Shown: positions 8,550 to 17,885, counted from the first letter of the stretch. The stretch is 64,000 bases of DNA from Ereboglobus sp. (GCA_029974595.1 JARKRC010000027.1:248001-312000), one strand, 5' to 3'. Notes: generated by a model from the letters alone, not told the origin. Translations and numbers: made by a program.

Positions 8550-11500
8550 ATGCGTTTCAATCACTCTATCCGACCGGCGATCATCGCGGGTGTTTTTATT
8601 GCAAATATTTTTCCTTGTCATCGTGGTCCGCTCAGCGCCGCGCCGATTTTCATAACAACGAGCACAACCTCCGATCCCGCCCCGCGCACGCTCAACATCT
8701 CCGGCACGTATCGCATCGCCGACAGCGCCACGCTCATTTTCGCCAACGGTCTCGGCGCGACCGGCACCGACGGCGGTGTCTTTTTGTATAACACCACGGC
8801 GGCCCTTGCGCTTCATTTCACGCCCGACGGCGCGACCGATCCCGGGACAAATCTCCCCGCGGGCGCCGGCGCGGTCGTTTTCCAAAACAACAGCACCGGC
8901 AAGCAAGGCGGCGCAATCGCCATCACCAACAACAAAGTCCTCCTCACGCTCGTCAACGCCACCTTTGCCGGCAACCGCACCGATACCGGCAACGGCGGCG
9001 CGCTCATCACCAACGGCACCTCGCGCATCCACAATGCCGTCTTCATCTCCAACACCTCCGGAGCCGCTGGCGGCGCTTTCTATAACACCGGCAACTCGGT
9101 CATCACCCGGACGCGCCTTGACGGCAACCGCTCCACAACGACAGGCGGCGCGATCCATCATGCCGGCAACATCCTCGTCTTTACCGGCGGCACGTTTTCC
9201 GGCAACACCGCCGCCACGAACGGCGGCGCGCTTTACAACACCGGCGCGAACACCAGCTCCCTGCTTACCGACGTGCTCTTTTCGCAAAACGAAGCCGCGG
9301 CGGGCGGCGCGGTTTACGCCAACAGCGGCACTGTCTCGATCTTCCTCGCGCGCTTCGAAGGCAATGCCGCCATCTCATCGCACGGCGGCGCAGTCTATTC
9401 CGGCACCGCGGCGACAATTCTCACCGATGCCATCTTTACAGGCAACATTTCCGCCGGCAACGGCGGCGCGATCTATACGAATCGCGGCATTCTCACGATA
9501 CGCGCCACGACATCTGCGACCAACACCGGCAACAAAGCTTCCGGCGCCACAAATGCCACGGGCGGTTTTCTCTACATCACCGGCTCCGGCGCGACCGTGA
9601 ACTTCGACATCACCGGTTCGGCCACGCGCTATGTCATCGGCGATGCCGGCGCCGCCGACCGCACGCTCGACACCATCGCCAGCGGCGGCTCCGGCGCTGC
9701 GGCTACCGGACACACCATCATCAAAACCGGCGACGGCACGCTCGTCCTCAACGCCGACAACTCCGCCTATCGCGGCGCGGTCAATATCTCCGCCGGCGCG
9801 CTCCTCCTCGGCAACGCCGCCGCAAAACTCAACGCCGCCGCTTTCACGCTCACCGGTGGAGCGCTCGGGGGGCAAGGCACGCTCAGCGGCACGTTCGATT
9901 TTCTTACCAGCTCGACACTCTTTGTTGATGCAGGGCTGCTCACTATTACCACCACTGCGACCACCGGCGTCACCCTCTGCGATGACGCGGTCATCGGCGG
10001 CTCCGGCACGCTCGCGCTTACCGGCGCAAACAACATGCTCAATCTCGGCAGCGGAGTCATCGCCGTCGCGGTCGCCGCCAGTGAAACACTCGCCGTCACC
10101 GCCGCGTTTGCCGGTGACGGCGCGCTCGAAAAACGCGATGCAGGGCTGCTTCTTCTAACGAACACCGCCAGCACTTTCACCGGCGGCGTCACCCTCTCGG
10201 GAGGCACGCTCGCCATCGACAATACTGCGCAGCTCGGCCCGGCTTCCGGCGGGCTCCGCTTCGCATCCACCGCCGCAGCGCCGGCAACCCTCCGCATCGA
10301 TGCCGCCGCGCAAACACTCGCGAGCGCCATCATCCTCGCCGCAAGCTCGACCGGGGTAATCGACACGCAAGGCCACACGCTCACGCACACCGGCGCGCTC
10401 GTTTCCGATGCGGCGGGCACGCTCATCAAAACCGGCGCGGGCGCGCTCAACATCGCCGGCGATGCCGCCGCGTTTGCCGGAACGCTTCGTGTTGACCAAG
10501 GCGCGCTCGTTGTAAGCGCCACCCATTTTGCCGGCGGCATTTCGCTCGCGCCGGATACGCATTTTGAAACCGGTAACATGCTCGCCATCGGCGGCACTCT
10601 TGCGTCCGACAACGCCACGCTGTCCTTCACTCTCTACGCTGGTGCTGCATCCGGCGGTTTTCTGAACTCGGACCGCATCTACGCATCCGCGATCACCGCC
10701 ACGGGCAGCAACACAATCGACATCCGCGGTTTCGTCCAAACCGGCACCTACAACCTCGGCAATCTCGCTCCCCTCGCGTCCACCGCCAGGCTTACCGTCG
10801 ATGGCGCGGAGCAACTTTCCGACTTCCGTCGTAAAGCGACCCTGTCCGTCAGCGGCAGCCTGCTCCTCGTCGAGACGCAGGTCGATATGTCGCGTGCCCT
10901 GTATTGGACTGGCGCAACCGGCAACATCTGGACCGGCGCGCTCGCCGGACAATGGACGGACACCGGCACGGTGACCCGTTTTGCGGACGGCGACCGTGTC
11001 ATTTTTCAAAATGCCGCCGTCGTCACGATCGTAAATCCCGTCACTGTTTCCGACATCAGCGTCATCGGTGGCGGTGCGATCACGTTCACCGGCGCGGCCA
11101 TTACTGCCGATGCGACGAGCGTTGTCAGCGGCACGCTCACCGGCGCAATCGGACGCCTCCATAAAACCGGCTCCGGCAGCCTTGTTTTCGAAAACGCTGC
11201 GAACACTTTTCGAGGCGGCATCACGCTCGAAGAAGGCGCGATCACTTTCAGTCGCGCCGCGCAACTCGGCACCGCCGGCCAGCCCATCGCCATCACCGGT
11301 AACGCCACGATCTCACTCGCCGCCGATTCCGGCGAAACCGAACTCGCCGCGCCGATTGTAATATCTCACGCAAAAACCGCCACGCTCCACACAGCAGCCG
11401 GCAGCGCGCTTGTTCTGCGCGGCTTCATGACCGGTTCCGGCGGGCTTGCAAAAACCGGCCCCGGTGCGCTCACCTTTGCGGCTCCTGCCTCCTACACGGG

Positions 11501-12911
11501 CGACACGCGTGTCGAAAGCGGTGTTTTGCGCGCCGCCGCGCCGGATGCTTTTGCGAGCGACTCGCATTTTTCCGTCAGCGCCGGTGGTGTGCTTGATCTC
11601 GCCGGACACAACCAAACCATCGCTTCTCTCACGACGCACGGCCTTGTCGATCTCGGCGCGGCCAGACTCTCCATTGTCGGAAATTACACCGCCGCGAGCG
11701 CAACGCTTCGACTCTCCATTGCCCTCAGCGATACCGCCGCGCCACAAGCCGGCACGCTTGCAATCAGCGGCCCGGCCACGGGAAAAACCGCAATCAGTAT
11801 CCAATTAACCGATACACGCGCCACAGCCGGTCGCTCGCCGCTTCCCGCCGGCATGCCCGCGCTTGTCACCACGGCGGCTGCGAGCCCTGGCGATGCCTTC
11901 GCGCTCGCCGGAAACCAGCGCCTCGTGGTCGGTGCCTACGATTATCTCCTTCTCCCCGTCAGCATAGTTGCTGCGCACGAATGGCGGCTTGTGCTCGACA
12001 ACTTTTCCCCGGAGATCCCCGCCGTTGCGGGCACGGATGCCATCGCCATTCAGTCAGGTCGCGCCGCGTTCGACACGCTGCTTGCGCGCTTCGATGACCT
12101 TCGTGTGTCCTCGCGCGACGACATGTCCGATCGCGCTTTCGATGTATGGGCTGATGTGTTTTACCGGCGCGACCGCATCAACGGGACGGTTTACACCGGC
12201 GCGTCCATTGACATCACCGGTTTGCAGGCGGGCGCGGGTCTCGTTCGCAAAAGCGGCAGCCGCGTTTTCCGGTTCGGTGTTTTTGCCGACATGTCCGGCG
12301 CCAACATGCAGCTTTCACGCGGCGCCAAAACCGAGGCTGTCATTCGTGGCGCGGGTCTCTACGCCACAGCTGCCGGACGCCGCTGGCACATCGACGCCAT
12401 CGTGCGCGGGGCCAAAACCAGCCACGACATTAGCGTTATGTCTGCCGCCGCTTTTTCGGCGGACGGCTCCGGTTTCGGCGCGACACTTCAGACTGGCCGC
12501 GTTTTCGACACGCGCTCCGGCTGGCGCATCGAACCGCTCGCCGCGCTCGCCTGGCAGCGCCATGCCCTTGACGACGCGACCGACAGTTTTGGCCGCATCT
12601 ACAAAGTGGACGATTTCAGCGGCATAGCCGTCCGTGTCGCCGTGGCGTTTGACAGGGCGTATCCACTCAAGCGCGGTTTGCTGATTCCGCGCGTCCGGCT
12701 GGGCGCGTTGCACGAGCTCGACGGCAAAAGTCGCGTGACGGTAGGAGGCGACACAATCGAAGCCGACTTCGGCGGCTTGGGCGCGGAAATCGACGCGGGC
12801 ATCGTGTGGCGCGTCAATAATCACTGGTCGTTTACCGCCGCGACATCGGCCCGCGCTGGCAGCCAATTCGACGGTTATTCACTGCGCCTCGGCGCGTCCT
12901 GCGGATGGTAG
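8550..12911 (+). CDS. autotransporter with chlamydial Pmp-like passenger repeats and PATR strands
   Basis: A 1453-residue outer-membrane protein. A signal peptide runs to about residue 30 (start at MRFNHSIRPAIIAGVF; an upstream in-frame ATG at 8490 gives a poorer leader). Residues about 60-310 hold repeats of the chlamydial polymorphic membrane protein type, FxxN followed by GGA(L/I/F/V), for example FSGNTAATNGGALYN and FTGNISAGNGGAIYT. Then come autotransporter-associated beta-strand repeats of the form L(I/V)KTGxGxLxL (such as LHKTGSGSLVFENAANTF). The last 270 or so residues are the secreting beta-barrel, ending in an aromatic Trp after LGASCG. The passenger should be a long beta-helix displayed on the cell; adhesion is a plausible but unproven role. 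Confidence 0.9.
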   Translation: MRFNHSIRPAIIAGVFIANIFPCHRGPLSAAPIFITTSTTSDPAPRTLNISGTYRIADSATLIFANGLGATGTDGGVFLYNTTAALALHFTPDGATDPGTNLPAGAGAVVFQNNSTGKQGGAIAITNNKVLLTLVNATFAGNRTDTGNGGALITNGTSRIHNAVFISNTSGAAGGAFYNTGNSVITRTRLDGNRSTTTGGAIHHAGNILVFTGGTFSGNTAATNGGALYNTGANTSSLLTDVLFSQNEAAAGGAVYANSGTVSIFLARFEGNAAISSHGGAVYSGTAATILTDAIFTGNISAGNGGAIYTNRGILTIRATTSATNTGNKASGATNATGGFLYITGSGATVNFDITGSATRYVIGDAGAADRTLDTIASGGSGAAATGHTIIKTGDGTLVLNADNSAYRGAVNISAGALLLGNAAAKLNAAAFTLTGGALGGQGTLSGTFDFLTSSTLFVDAGLLTITTTATTGVTLCDDAVIGGSGTLALTGANNMLNLGSGVIAVAVAASETLAVTAAFAGDGALEKRDAGLLLLTNTASTFTGGVTLSGGTLAIDNTAQLGPASGGLRFASTAAAPATLRIDAAAQTLASAIILAASSTGVIDTQGHTLTHTGALVSDAAGTLIKTGAGALNIAGDAAAFAGTLRVDQGALVVSATHFAGGISLAPDTHFETGNMLAIGGTLASDNATLSFTLYAGAASGGFLNSDRIYASAITATGSNTIDIRGFVQTGTYNLGNLAPLASTARLTVDGAEQLSDFRRKATLSVSGSLLLVETQVDMSRALYWTGATGNIWTGALAGQWTDTGTVTRFADGDRVIFQNAAVVTIVNPVTVSDISVIGGGAITFTGAAITADATSVVSGTLTGAIGRLHKTGSGSLVFENAANTFRGGITLEEGAITFSRAAQLGTAGQPIAITGNATISLAADSGETELAAPIVISHAKTATLHTAAGSALVLRGFMTGSGGLAKTGPGALTFAAPASYTGDTRVESGVLRAAAPDAFASDSHFSVSAGGVLDLAGHNQTIASLTTHGLVDLGAARLSIVGNYTAASATLRLSIALSDTAAPQAGTLAISGPATGKTAISIQLTDTRATAGRSPLPAGMPALVTTAAASPGDAFALAGNQRLVVGAYDYLLLPVSIVAAHEWRLVLDNFSPEIPAVAGTDAIAIQSGRAAFDTLLARFDDLRVSSRDDMSDRAFDVWADVFYRRDRINGTVYTGASIDITGLQAGAGLVRKSGSRVFRFGVFADMSGANMQLSRGAKTEAVIRGAGLYATAAGRRWHIDAIVRGAKTSHDISVMSAAAFSADGSGFGATLQTGRVFDTRSGWRIEPLAALAWQRHALDDATDSFGRIYKVDDFSGIAVRVAVAFDRAYPLKRGLLIPRVRLGALHELDGKSRVTVGGDTIEADFGGLGAEIDAGIVWRVNNHWSFTAATSARAGSQFDGYSLRLGASCGW

Positions 12912-12923
12912 GAGAAGAAGGGT

Positions 12924-12943
12924 GAAGTGTGAAAAGTGAAAGA
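12924..12943 (+). repeat. 20-bp purine-rich repeat, copy 2
   Basis: Exact second copy of the 20-mer at 7890-7909, lying 13 bases after the autotransporter stop and 15 bases before a duplicated S4-gene fragment. The two copies flank sufU and the autotransporter in the same orientation. Confidence 0.6.
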
Positions 12944-12958
12944 GGAACGAGCCGTCAG

Positions 12959-13005
12959 AGCCGTCCGAACACGCGATCGAGCGCGCGGCGATCGCGTTTT
13001 GTGGG
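12959..13005 (-). pseudogene. duplicated 3' fragment of the S4-domain protein gene
   Basis: These 47 bases match 26512-26558, the extreme 3' end of the S4-domain RNA-binding gene, at 46 positions. The fragment encodes the basic C-terminal tail (around KRDRRALDRVFGR) on the minus strand but lacks the rest of the gene and its stop context. Similarity ends abruptly on both sides. It looks like a small gene-end duplication or the scar of a mobile-element transposition. Confidence 0.75.
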
Positions 13006-13204
13006 ACGAACTCTGCCATGGGGCGTTTCAACGGCAGCTTTCCGAAAGATGTGAAACAGGCATTGATGGAAATGCCCCGGACATGAAAAAGCGGGTTTCG
13101 TCTTATTATGAAATTTTTTAATTACATTTATTTCTATATCTTATTAGTCGAGATTAGGCAAAGATTAGATTTGTATCTATACTAAGATGGTAGAGTATGC
13201 ATGT

Positions 13205-13367
13205 TGCGAAGAGAAACATCTCTTTCGTGCAGCATGCGACCAGACCTCTGGAGGATGCTTCAGGCCTTTTCCGACAAGGACTCTACTAAGCAAAATGTGA
13301 GTCGAGGCGCTGCTGCTCTGCCAATACCGGTAAACTGCGGGCGGCCACTTGGCGGGGAATGCCGGCA
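13205..13367 (+). promoter_or_regulatory. structured leader RNA upstream of exbB (copy A)
   Basis: The 480-base gap before exbB has an AT-rich promoter-like stretch (about 13120-13190) and then this leader. Hairpin 1 lies at about 13207-13228 (CGAA-GAGA pairing with TCTCTTTCG). Hairpin 2, at 13231-13259, has outer stem AGCAT/ATGCT and inner stem CCAGA/TCTGG, and encloses a strong GGAGG and an ATG. A possible hairpin 3 pairs GACTC (13279) with GAGTC (13299). Hairpin 2 is almost identical to one at 23488-23517 before the TonB-dependent receptor. The leader ends with a GGGAATGCCGGCA stretch that copy B also approximates. It matches no riboswitch I know. Confidence 0.6.
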
Positions 13368-13392
13368 ATAATTTAACCCAGGCATCAAATAA

Positions 13393-14082
13393 ATGAATAC
13401 CAACATCACTTTCGCATTTCTCATGGGGCAGAATCCTCTTGAGCTGTTCAAGCATGGCGGGCCGATCATGTGGCCGATCATCATCGTTTCGTTTCTCGCG
13501 CTTTCCGTGGTCGCGGAGCGCATCCTGTTTCTTCTCCGGGAGAAGGCGTCCCGCGATCCGAAAATCGCCGGCAAAATCTATGAACGGGTGGAAAAGCACG
13601 ACATCGAGGGCGCGATCAACATCGGGCAGAAAAGCAACGACTATATCGCCCGCATCCTCGTATCGGCGCTCACGCACCGGGAGTTTTCACTCGACGACGC
13701 CTTCAACCAGGCGGCCAGCAATGAGCTCGAACGCTACCAGCGCGGCCTTGCCATTCTGGACACCTGCATCACGGCGGCTCCGCTGCTCGGATTGCTCGGC
13801 ACGGTCACGGGCATGATGAACACTTTCGGCGCTCTTGGCGGCGGCGACATTGCCGCAAGCGCCGGCACGATCACCGGCGGCGTGGGCGAGGCGCTCATCG
13901 CCACCGCCTCAGGTCTCGTCATCGCCATCGTCGTGCTCTTCCCCTTCAATCTGCTCAACACCCGCATCGAGCAGGTGCGCCGCGACATCGCCAACGCCGC
14001 CAATGCCCTCAACCTGGTCGGCCAGAAAGCCGGTGGCATCCTCGACATCACCCCGGCCAGCAGCACCGGCGGAGGCATCTGA
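13393..14082 (+). CDS. exbB: MotA/TolQ/ExbB proton channel family protein
   Basis: A 229-residue inner-membrane protein, the proton-channel scaffold of the ExbB-ExbD-TonB energy transducer. Three membrane segments are visible (residues about 24-45, 112-140 and 160-185), separated by a cytoplasmic helical domain. The family signature region is DTCITAAPLLGLLGTVTGMM followed by ITGGVGEALIATASGLVIAI. A short C-terminal tail follows. It is the first gene of a plus-strand operon reaching at least to tonB and probably the TPR and coiled-coil genes. Expression may be governed by the structured leader just upstream. Confidence 0.93.
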   Translation: MNTNITFAFLMGQNPLELFKHGGPIMWPIIIVSFLALSVVAERILFLLREKASRDPKIAGKIYERVEKHDIEGAINIGQKSNDYIARILVSALTHREFSLDDAFNQAASNELERYQRGLAILDTCITAAPLLGLLGTVTGMMNTFGALGGGDIAASAGTITGGVGEALIATASGLVIAIVVLFPFNLLNTRIEQVRRDIANAANALNLVGQKAGGILDITPASSTGGGI

Positions 14083-14210
14083 CAAATGCGAAATGCGGAG
14101 TGCGGAATGACGAACGCCGCCGGCGCTTCCACTTTTGCCAACACCGCCAACGCGATAGCGCCCAAATCGGGAATTCCGCACTGCTCCACATTCTACATCC
14201 CACATTCCTC
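14083..14210. repeat. intergenic palindromic element between exbB and the first exbD
   Basis: The 130-base spacer contains a left arm with AATGCGGAGTGCGGAATG (14092-14109) and a right arm around 14171-14207 (ATTCCGCACTGCTCCACATT and a further CACATTCC). The arms are imperfect reverse complements. The pattern of short AATGCGG units is typical of dispersed noncoding repeats. It is unusual to find it inside an operon where the other spacers are 20-75 bases; it may form an internal mRNA hairpin. Confidence 0.55.
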
Positions 14211-14212
14211 CG

Positions 14213-14650
14213 ATGGCCATCTCCGTCAAAGCCTTCACCGACGAATCCGCCGCCAAAAAGCGCGCCCGCATCGAGATCATTCCGCTCATCGACGTCATCT
14301 TCTTCCTGCTGGCGACCTTCGTCCTCTTCACCCTTTCGCTCAATCAGTCGGGGGGGCTGGCCGTGCTCATGCCCGCGGCCGAGACGAGCCGTCCTCGCGA
14401 TGCCGATGGCGCAGTCACGCTCACCGTCACCGCCGATGGTGCGATTGCCTGGGACAAAACCCTCGTCTCCCTCGATGAATTCATCCCGCGCCTTCAGGCG
14501 TGGAGACAGGCCGAGCCTGATCCCCGTGTTCTCATCAACGGCGACGAAAACGCCCTCTTCTCGCAGGTGCGCTACGTCGTGGATGAAGTCCGCAAGGCCG
14601 GCATCACAAAAATCAACATAGAAACACGCATCCGTTCCACCGCCAGATAA
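14213..14650 (+). CDS. exbD: ExbD/TolR-type biopolymer transport protein, first copy
   Basis: A 145-residue inner-membrane protein with one N-terminal membrane helix and a periplasmic domain. RIEIIPLIDVIFFLLATFVL holds the conserved proton-carrying Asp. The periplasmic part (residues 60-140) ends with VVDEVRKAGITKINIETR, normal for ExbD. It works with ExbB to energise TonB. A second, related exbD follows 45 bases downstream. Confidence 0.93.
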   Translation: MAISVKAFTDESAAKKRARIEIIPLIDVIFFLLATFVLFTLSLNQSGGLAVLMPAAETSRPRDADGAVTLTVTADGAIAWDKTLVSLDEFIPRLQAWRQAEPDPRVLINGDENALFSQVRYVVDEVRKAGITKINIETRIRSTAR

Positions 14651-14695
14651 CCGCCCGTAATCCAAGCGGGCCCCGCCCATCACGTCCGACATCAC

Positions 14696-15130
14696 ATGGC
14701 TTCATCTTCACATTTATCCGCCGTCCGCAAAAAAGCCCGGATCGAGATCATTCCACTCATCGACGTCATCTTTTTCCTGCTGGCGACCTTCGTCCTGTTC
14801 ACCCTTTCGCTGAACAAAATCCAGTCCATCCCGGTGGACTTACCGCAGGCCACGCCAGCCACGGCCGCCGCAAAAAACGATGAGGAGAACCTGGTTATCC
14901 TCCAGCTCTCGGATGCCAGCACGGTTTTCTGGAACAAGGAGCCCATTTCCCTCGGTGAAATCGTTCCGCGTCTGTTTGATTTCAAGGCCGCCCATGCCAC
15001 GCCGCGCGTCCTCGTCACCGGCGACGACCATGCCACCTACGGCGCCGTGGTCCGGGCGCTCGACGAAGTCCGCAAAGCCGGAATCAACGAGGTATCCATC
15101 GAGACCATCTGGCGCGCTTCCGGCCGCTGA
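14696..15130 (+). CDS. exbD: ExbD/TolR-type biopolymer transport protein, second copy
   Basis: A 144-residue paralogue of the preceding gene. The membrane helix is almost identical (KKARIEIIPLIDVIFFLLAT, with the functional Asp), while the periplasmic domain has diverged. Tandem exbD genes are known in Bacteroidetes and other TonB-rich phyla and may form mixed ExbD pairs inside the ExbB pentamer. The next gene is tonB, 52 bases downstream. Confidence 0.93.
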   Translation: MASSSHLSAVRKKARIEIIPLIDVIFFLLATFVLFTLSLNKIQSIPVDLPQATPATAAAKNDEENLVILQLSDASTVFWNKEPISLGEIVPRLFDFKAAHATPRVLVTGDDHATYGAVVRALDEVRKAGINEVSIETIWRASGR

Positions 15131-15182
15131 CCCCGCCGGCTCTCTCTGCACATTGCCTCCTTATTGTCCGATCCTTTTCCTA

Positions 15183-15869
15183 ATGAACCGCGACCAACTC
15201 ATCGGCATCCTCATCGCCTTGCTGATCCACGCAGGATTCGTTTTTGGCCACCATCTTATTCCAGATGGCACTGGCAAAAAAAACGCCGCCGTCGAGGACG
15301 TTCCCACCATCGCCGTGACCCCGATGCCCATCCTGGAGCCGGAGCCGCCCGATCCCAGCGAGGTGGACACGCTCGCCGAGGCCGAGCCGACCGATCTCTC
15401 CGACCTCGCTCCTCCCCCTATGCAAGCGGACACACCCGCCGTCGTCGCTTCCACGGCCTTCCAGCAAAAACTCCAGCCGCCACCGCCGCCGAACTTGGGC
15501 GGGCCCACAGGCGCCATCACCATTCCCAAGGGTAATTTCAGCGCCGCCGCCGGAACCGGGCTCAAGGGCCTTTTTGACCTCGCCGCGCTCGATCAGAAGC
15601 CGGCGCCGCGGTTTATCGCCAAGCCCACCTACCCTTACGAAATGCGCCGCGCCCGCATAAACGGCGAAGTCGTGGTCGGGTTCATTATCGATTCGGAAGG
15701 CAATGTGCTCAACCCCTACATCATCAGTTCCACCAACCCCGCCTTCGAGGCCGAGGCCCTCCGCGCGATCGGCCGCTGGAAATTCCGTCCGGGCAAAAAA
15801 AACGGGGTCAACGTCAGCACCCGCAACGTCCAGGTCCCCTTGGCTTTTAATCTGACCAGCGGCGCCTGA
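15183..15869 (+). CDS. tonB: TonB family energy transducer
   Basis: A 228-residue periplasm-spanning protein. The N-terminal membrane anchor is MNRDQLIGILIALLIHAGFV, with a His where TonB has its SxxxH motif. A Pro/Glu/Asp-rich spacer covers residues about 40-105 (EPEPPDPSEVDTLAEAEP, then QPPPPPNLGG). The C-terminal TonB domain starts at PTYPYEMRRARINGEVVVGF and includes AIGRWKFRPGKKNG. The spacer is short for crossing the periplasm. The start is chosen at the membrane anchor; the frame is open further upstream without homology. It should serve the receptor at 23719 and possibly the pectin-locus receptor. Confidence 0.92.
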   Translation: MNRDQLIGILIALLIHAGFVFGHHLIPDGTGKKNAAVEDVPTIAVTPMPILEPEPPDPSEVDTLAEAEPTDLSDLAPPPMQADTPAVVASTAFQQKLQPPPPPNLGGPTGAITIPKGNFSAAAGTGLKGLFDLAALDQKPAPRFIAKPTYPYEMRRARINGEVVVGFIIDSEGNVLNPYIISSTNPAFEAEALRAIGRWKFRPGKKNGVNVSTRNVQVPLAFNLTSGA

Positions 15870-15896
15870 CTGCCGGCGCGCCTCCTTCTTATATCA

Positions 15897-17267
15897 ATGC
15901 CGCTCTTCCGCAACACCACCTTCGCCGTCCTCCTCGTCCTCGGCCTGCCGACTCTCGCGTCCGGCGGCCCTGATGGAGCCGAGCCGCCAAAACCGCAGCT
16001 CACCGAACGTGTCTCCACCAAGCTCGCGCCACTGAAAGACCTCGTCGACACCAACGACTACGCCCGTGTCCTCCGTCTCGTCGAGGAACTCCTCCCCGGC
16101 ACCGAGTCTGAGAGTTTTGACCGCGCGCTCCTCTCGCAAATCCACGGACAGGTCCTCCTCAACCTCAAGCGCAACGCCGACGCCATCGCGCCCCTCGAGC
16201 TCTCCCTCCAACTCGGCGACGGCCACGCCTATTTCGATACCGAAGCCACCCTCAATACGCTTCACACGCTCAGCCAGATCTACTTCGAAAAAGCCTACGA
16301 CGGCAAGGACCCCGCCGAACGCCGCCGTTACTACGATCTCGCCTACGCACGCATCAAACGCTGGCTTGCGACAACCCCGAAGCCGACGGCCGACGCCCAG
16401 CTTTACGCCGCCACAATCCTGTATTCAGCCGCCACCCTCGACACCGCGCATCCCGATCTCGAAAAAATCCGGCAGGCGAAGGCCGACGCCGAAGCCAGCC
16501 TTCTCCTCCGCGACAAGCCCGATGAACAGGCCCTTGTCCTCATCGTCGCCGCCCAGCAACAACTGGGCCAGCTTCGGGAGTCCGCCGACATCCTGGAATC
16601 TCTCGCTGCGCGCAAACCCACATCCGCCATCTACTGGCAGCAGCTTTTTGCCACCTATTCAGGACTCGCCATCGAACCCGGGCGCCCGCCCAGCGAAATC
16701 CGGCGTTTCCACCTCCGCGCCCTTCTCACGATCGAACGCGCCCGAGCCCACGGATTTCTTTCCACTCCCCAGGACTACTTCAACACCATCGCGCTCCACA
16801 GCGCCTTGGGCCAGCACACCTGCGCCGCGCGCCTGCTTGAACAAGGCCTTGCCGACGGCACCATCGCCAGCAACCGCCGCAATTGGGAGCTCCTATCCAG
16901 CGCATGGCAGCAACAACGCGCCACCGGCCGCGCTATCGAAGCCCTCACGCGCGCGGCGGCCGCGCTTCCCGATGACGGAGAAATCGAATACTCCCTCGCG
17001 CGCCTCTACTACGCCGAGGACAAAACCGCCGAGGCCTACGCCCACCTCCGCGCCGCGGTGGAACGCGGCCAGCTCACCCAACCAGGCCAGACCTGGTTTT
17101 TCCTCACCTATATCGCCTATGAACTCCGGCTCTTCGAGGAAGCCGCCCGTTATGCCGAGACCGCGGCCGCCCACCCCGATGTTTCCCGGGAGGATATCAC
17201 CCGCCTCGCCCAGGCCATCCAGGATGCCTTGGCCGAAAAAAACGCCCCCGCCGGCGCATCAGCTTAA
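15897..17267 (+). CDS. secreted tetratricopeptide-repeat protein
   Basis: A 456-residue protein with a signal peptide (MPLFRNTTFAVLLVLGLPTL, cleavage near ASG). The rest is helical TPR-like repeats, clearest at residues 40-130 (ALLSQIHGQVLLNLKRNADA) and 330-430 (EIEYSLARLYYAEDKTAEAY, then LFFEEAARYAE-like units). It follows tonB by 27 bases and precedes two coiled-coil proteins, so it is probably part of the same transcript. A periplasmic scaffold linking the TonB complex to the envelope is a reasonable guess, but no direct evidence for a partner exists. Confidence 0.75.
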   Translation: MPLFRNTTFAVLLVLGLPTLASGGPDGAEPPKPQLTERVSTKLAPLKDLVDTNDYARVLRLVEELLPGTESESFDRALLSQIHGQVLLNLKRNADAIAPLELSLQLGDGHAYFDTEATLNTLHTLSQIYFEKAYDGKDPAERRRYYDLAYARIKRWLATTPKPTADAQLYAATILYSAATLDTAHPDLEKIRQAKADAEASLLLRDKPDEQALVLIVAAQQQLGQLRESADILESLAARKPTSAIYWQQLFATYSGLAIEPGRPPSEIRRFHLRALLTIERARAHGFLSTPQDYFNTIALHSALGQHTCAARLLEQGLADGTIASNRRNWELLSSAWQQQRATGRAIEALTRAAAALPDDGEIEYSLARLYYAEDKTAEAYAHLRAAVERGQLTQPGQTWFFLTYIAYELRLFEEAARYAETAAAHPDVSREDITRLAQAIQDALAEKNAPAGASA

Positions 17268-17286
17268 ATTTTAAACCTAAACTCGA

Positions 17287-17811
17287 ATGAAATCCTACGT
17301 CCTCCTTCCTCTCGTCGCCGTCATCGTCTTTGGCGCCATTTATTGGAATTTCGAGCGCAACTACGAAGCGCAAGCCGCCGAGGCCCGCCAGCAGGCGCGC
17401 ATCGAAAAAGAAAACAAGCTCAAGGCCGAGGCCGAGGCCCGGACCAAAGGCGTGGAGGAAGCCCTCCAGCTTCAGGCCCGGCGCAAAAAGGCCCACGAGG
17501 AGCGCGACGCCCGCGAAAAATCACAAAAGGAAGCCCGCCAGGCCGCCATCGACGCCCGGGATAAAGTTCACCGCGATGTCGAGAAAACCGCCCGCCAGAT
17601 CGACCGGATCAAAAAGGAGATTGCCGAGGAGAAAAAAGCCCTCGCCGGGATCGAGGCCGGATACAAGGACACCCTGGCCGAGCAGGTTTTCCTGAAAGAT
17701 TATATTGCGCGGGCCCAGGCCAACCTCCGCGACCTCGAAGCGCTCATAACCCGGCTCAACCAAACCCCCGCCGCCGCCGCCGCCGCCGCCACCGTCGCCC
17801 AGAAACAATAA
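17287..17811 (+). CDS. membrane-anchored coiled-coil protein, first of a pair
   Basis: A 174-residue protein with one N-terminal membrane segment (KSYVLLPLVAVIVFGAIYWN) and then a charged coiled coil from about residue 25 to 155, very rich in Ala, Glu, Lys and Arg. It ends in an Ala/Pro-rich tail. It lies 19 bases after the TPR gene. The next gene encodes a protein of the same design. No enzymatic motif is present. It may be a periplasmic spacer or tether in the TonB system. Confidence 0.72.
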   Translation: MKSYVLLPLVAVIVFGAIYWNFERNYEAQAAEARQQARIEKENKLKAEAEARTKGVEEALQLQARRKKAHEERDAREKSQKEARQAAIDARDKVHRDVEKTARQIDRIKKEIAEEKKALAGIEAGYKDTLAEQVFLKDYIARAQANLRDLEALITRLNQTPAAAAAAATVAQKQ

Positions 17812-17885
17812 CATCATCAGCCCGATCGGCCCCACCCGTCAGAGCCGTCCCATCCGTCCCATTTCAAACTCACACCATAATTTTC

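Noticed and set aside
12936-13121. 61-codon frame after the autotransporter
   Set aside because: Covers the duplicated S4 fragment in antisense and has no recognisable feature.
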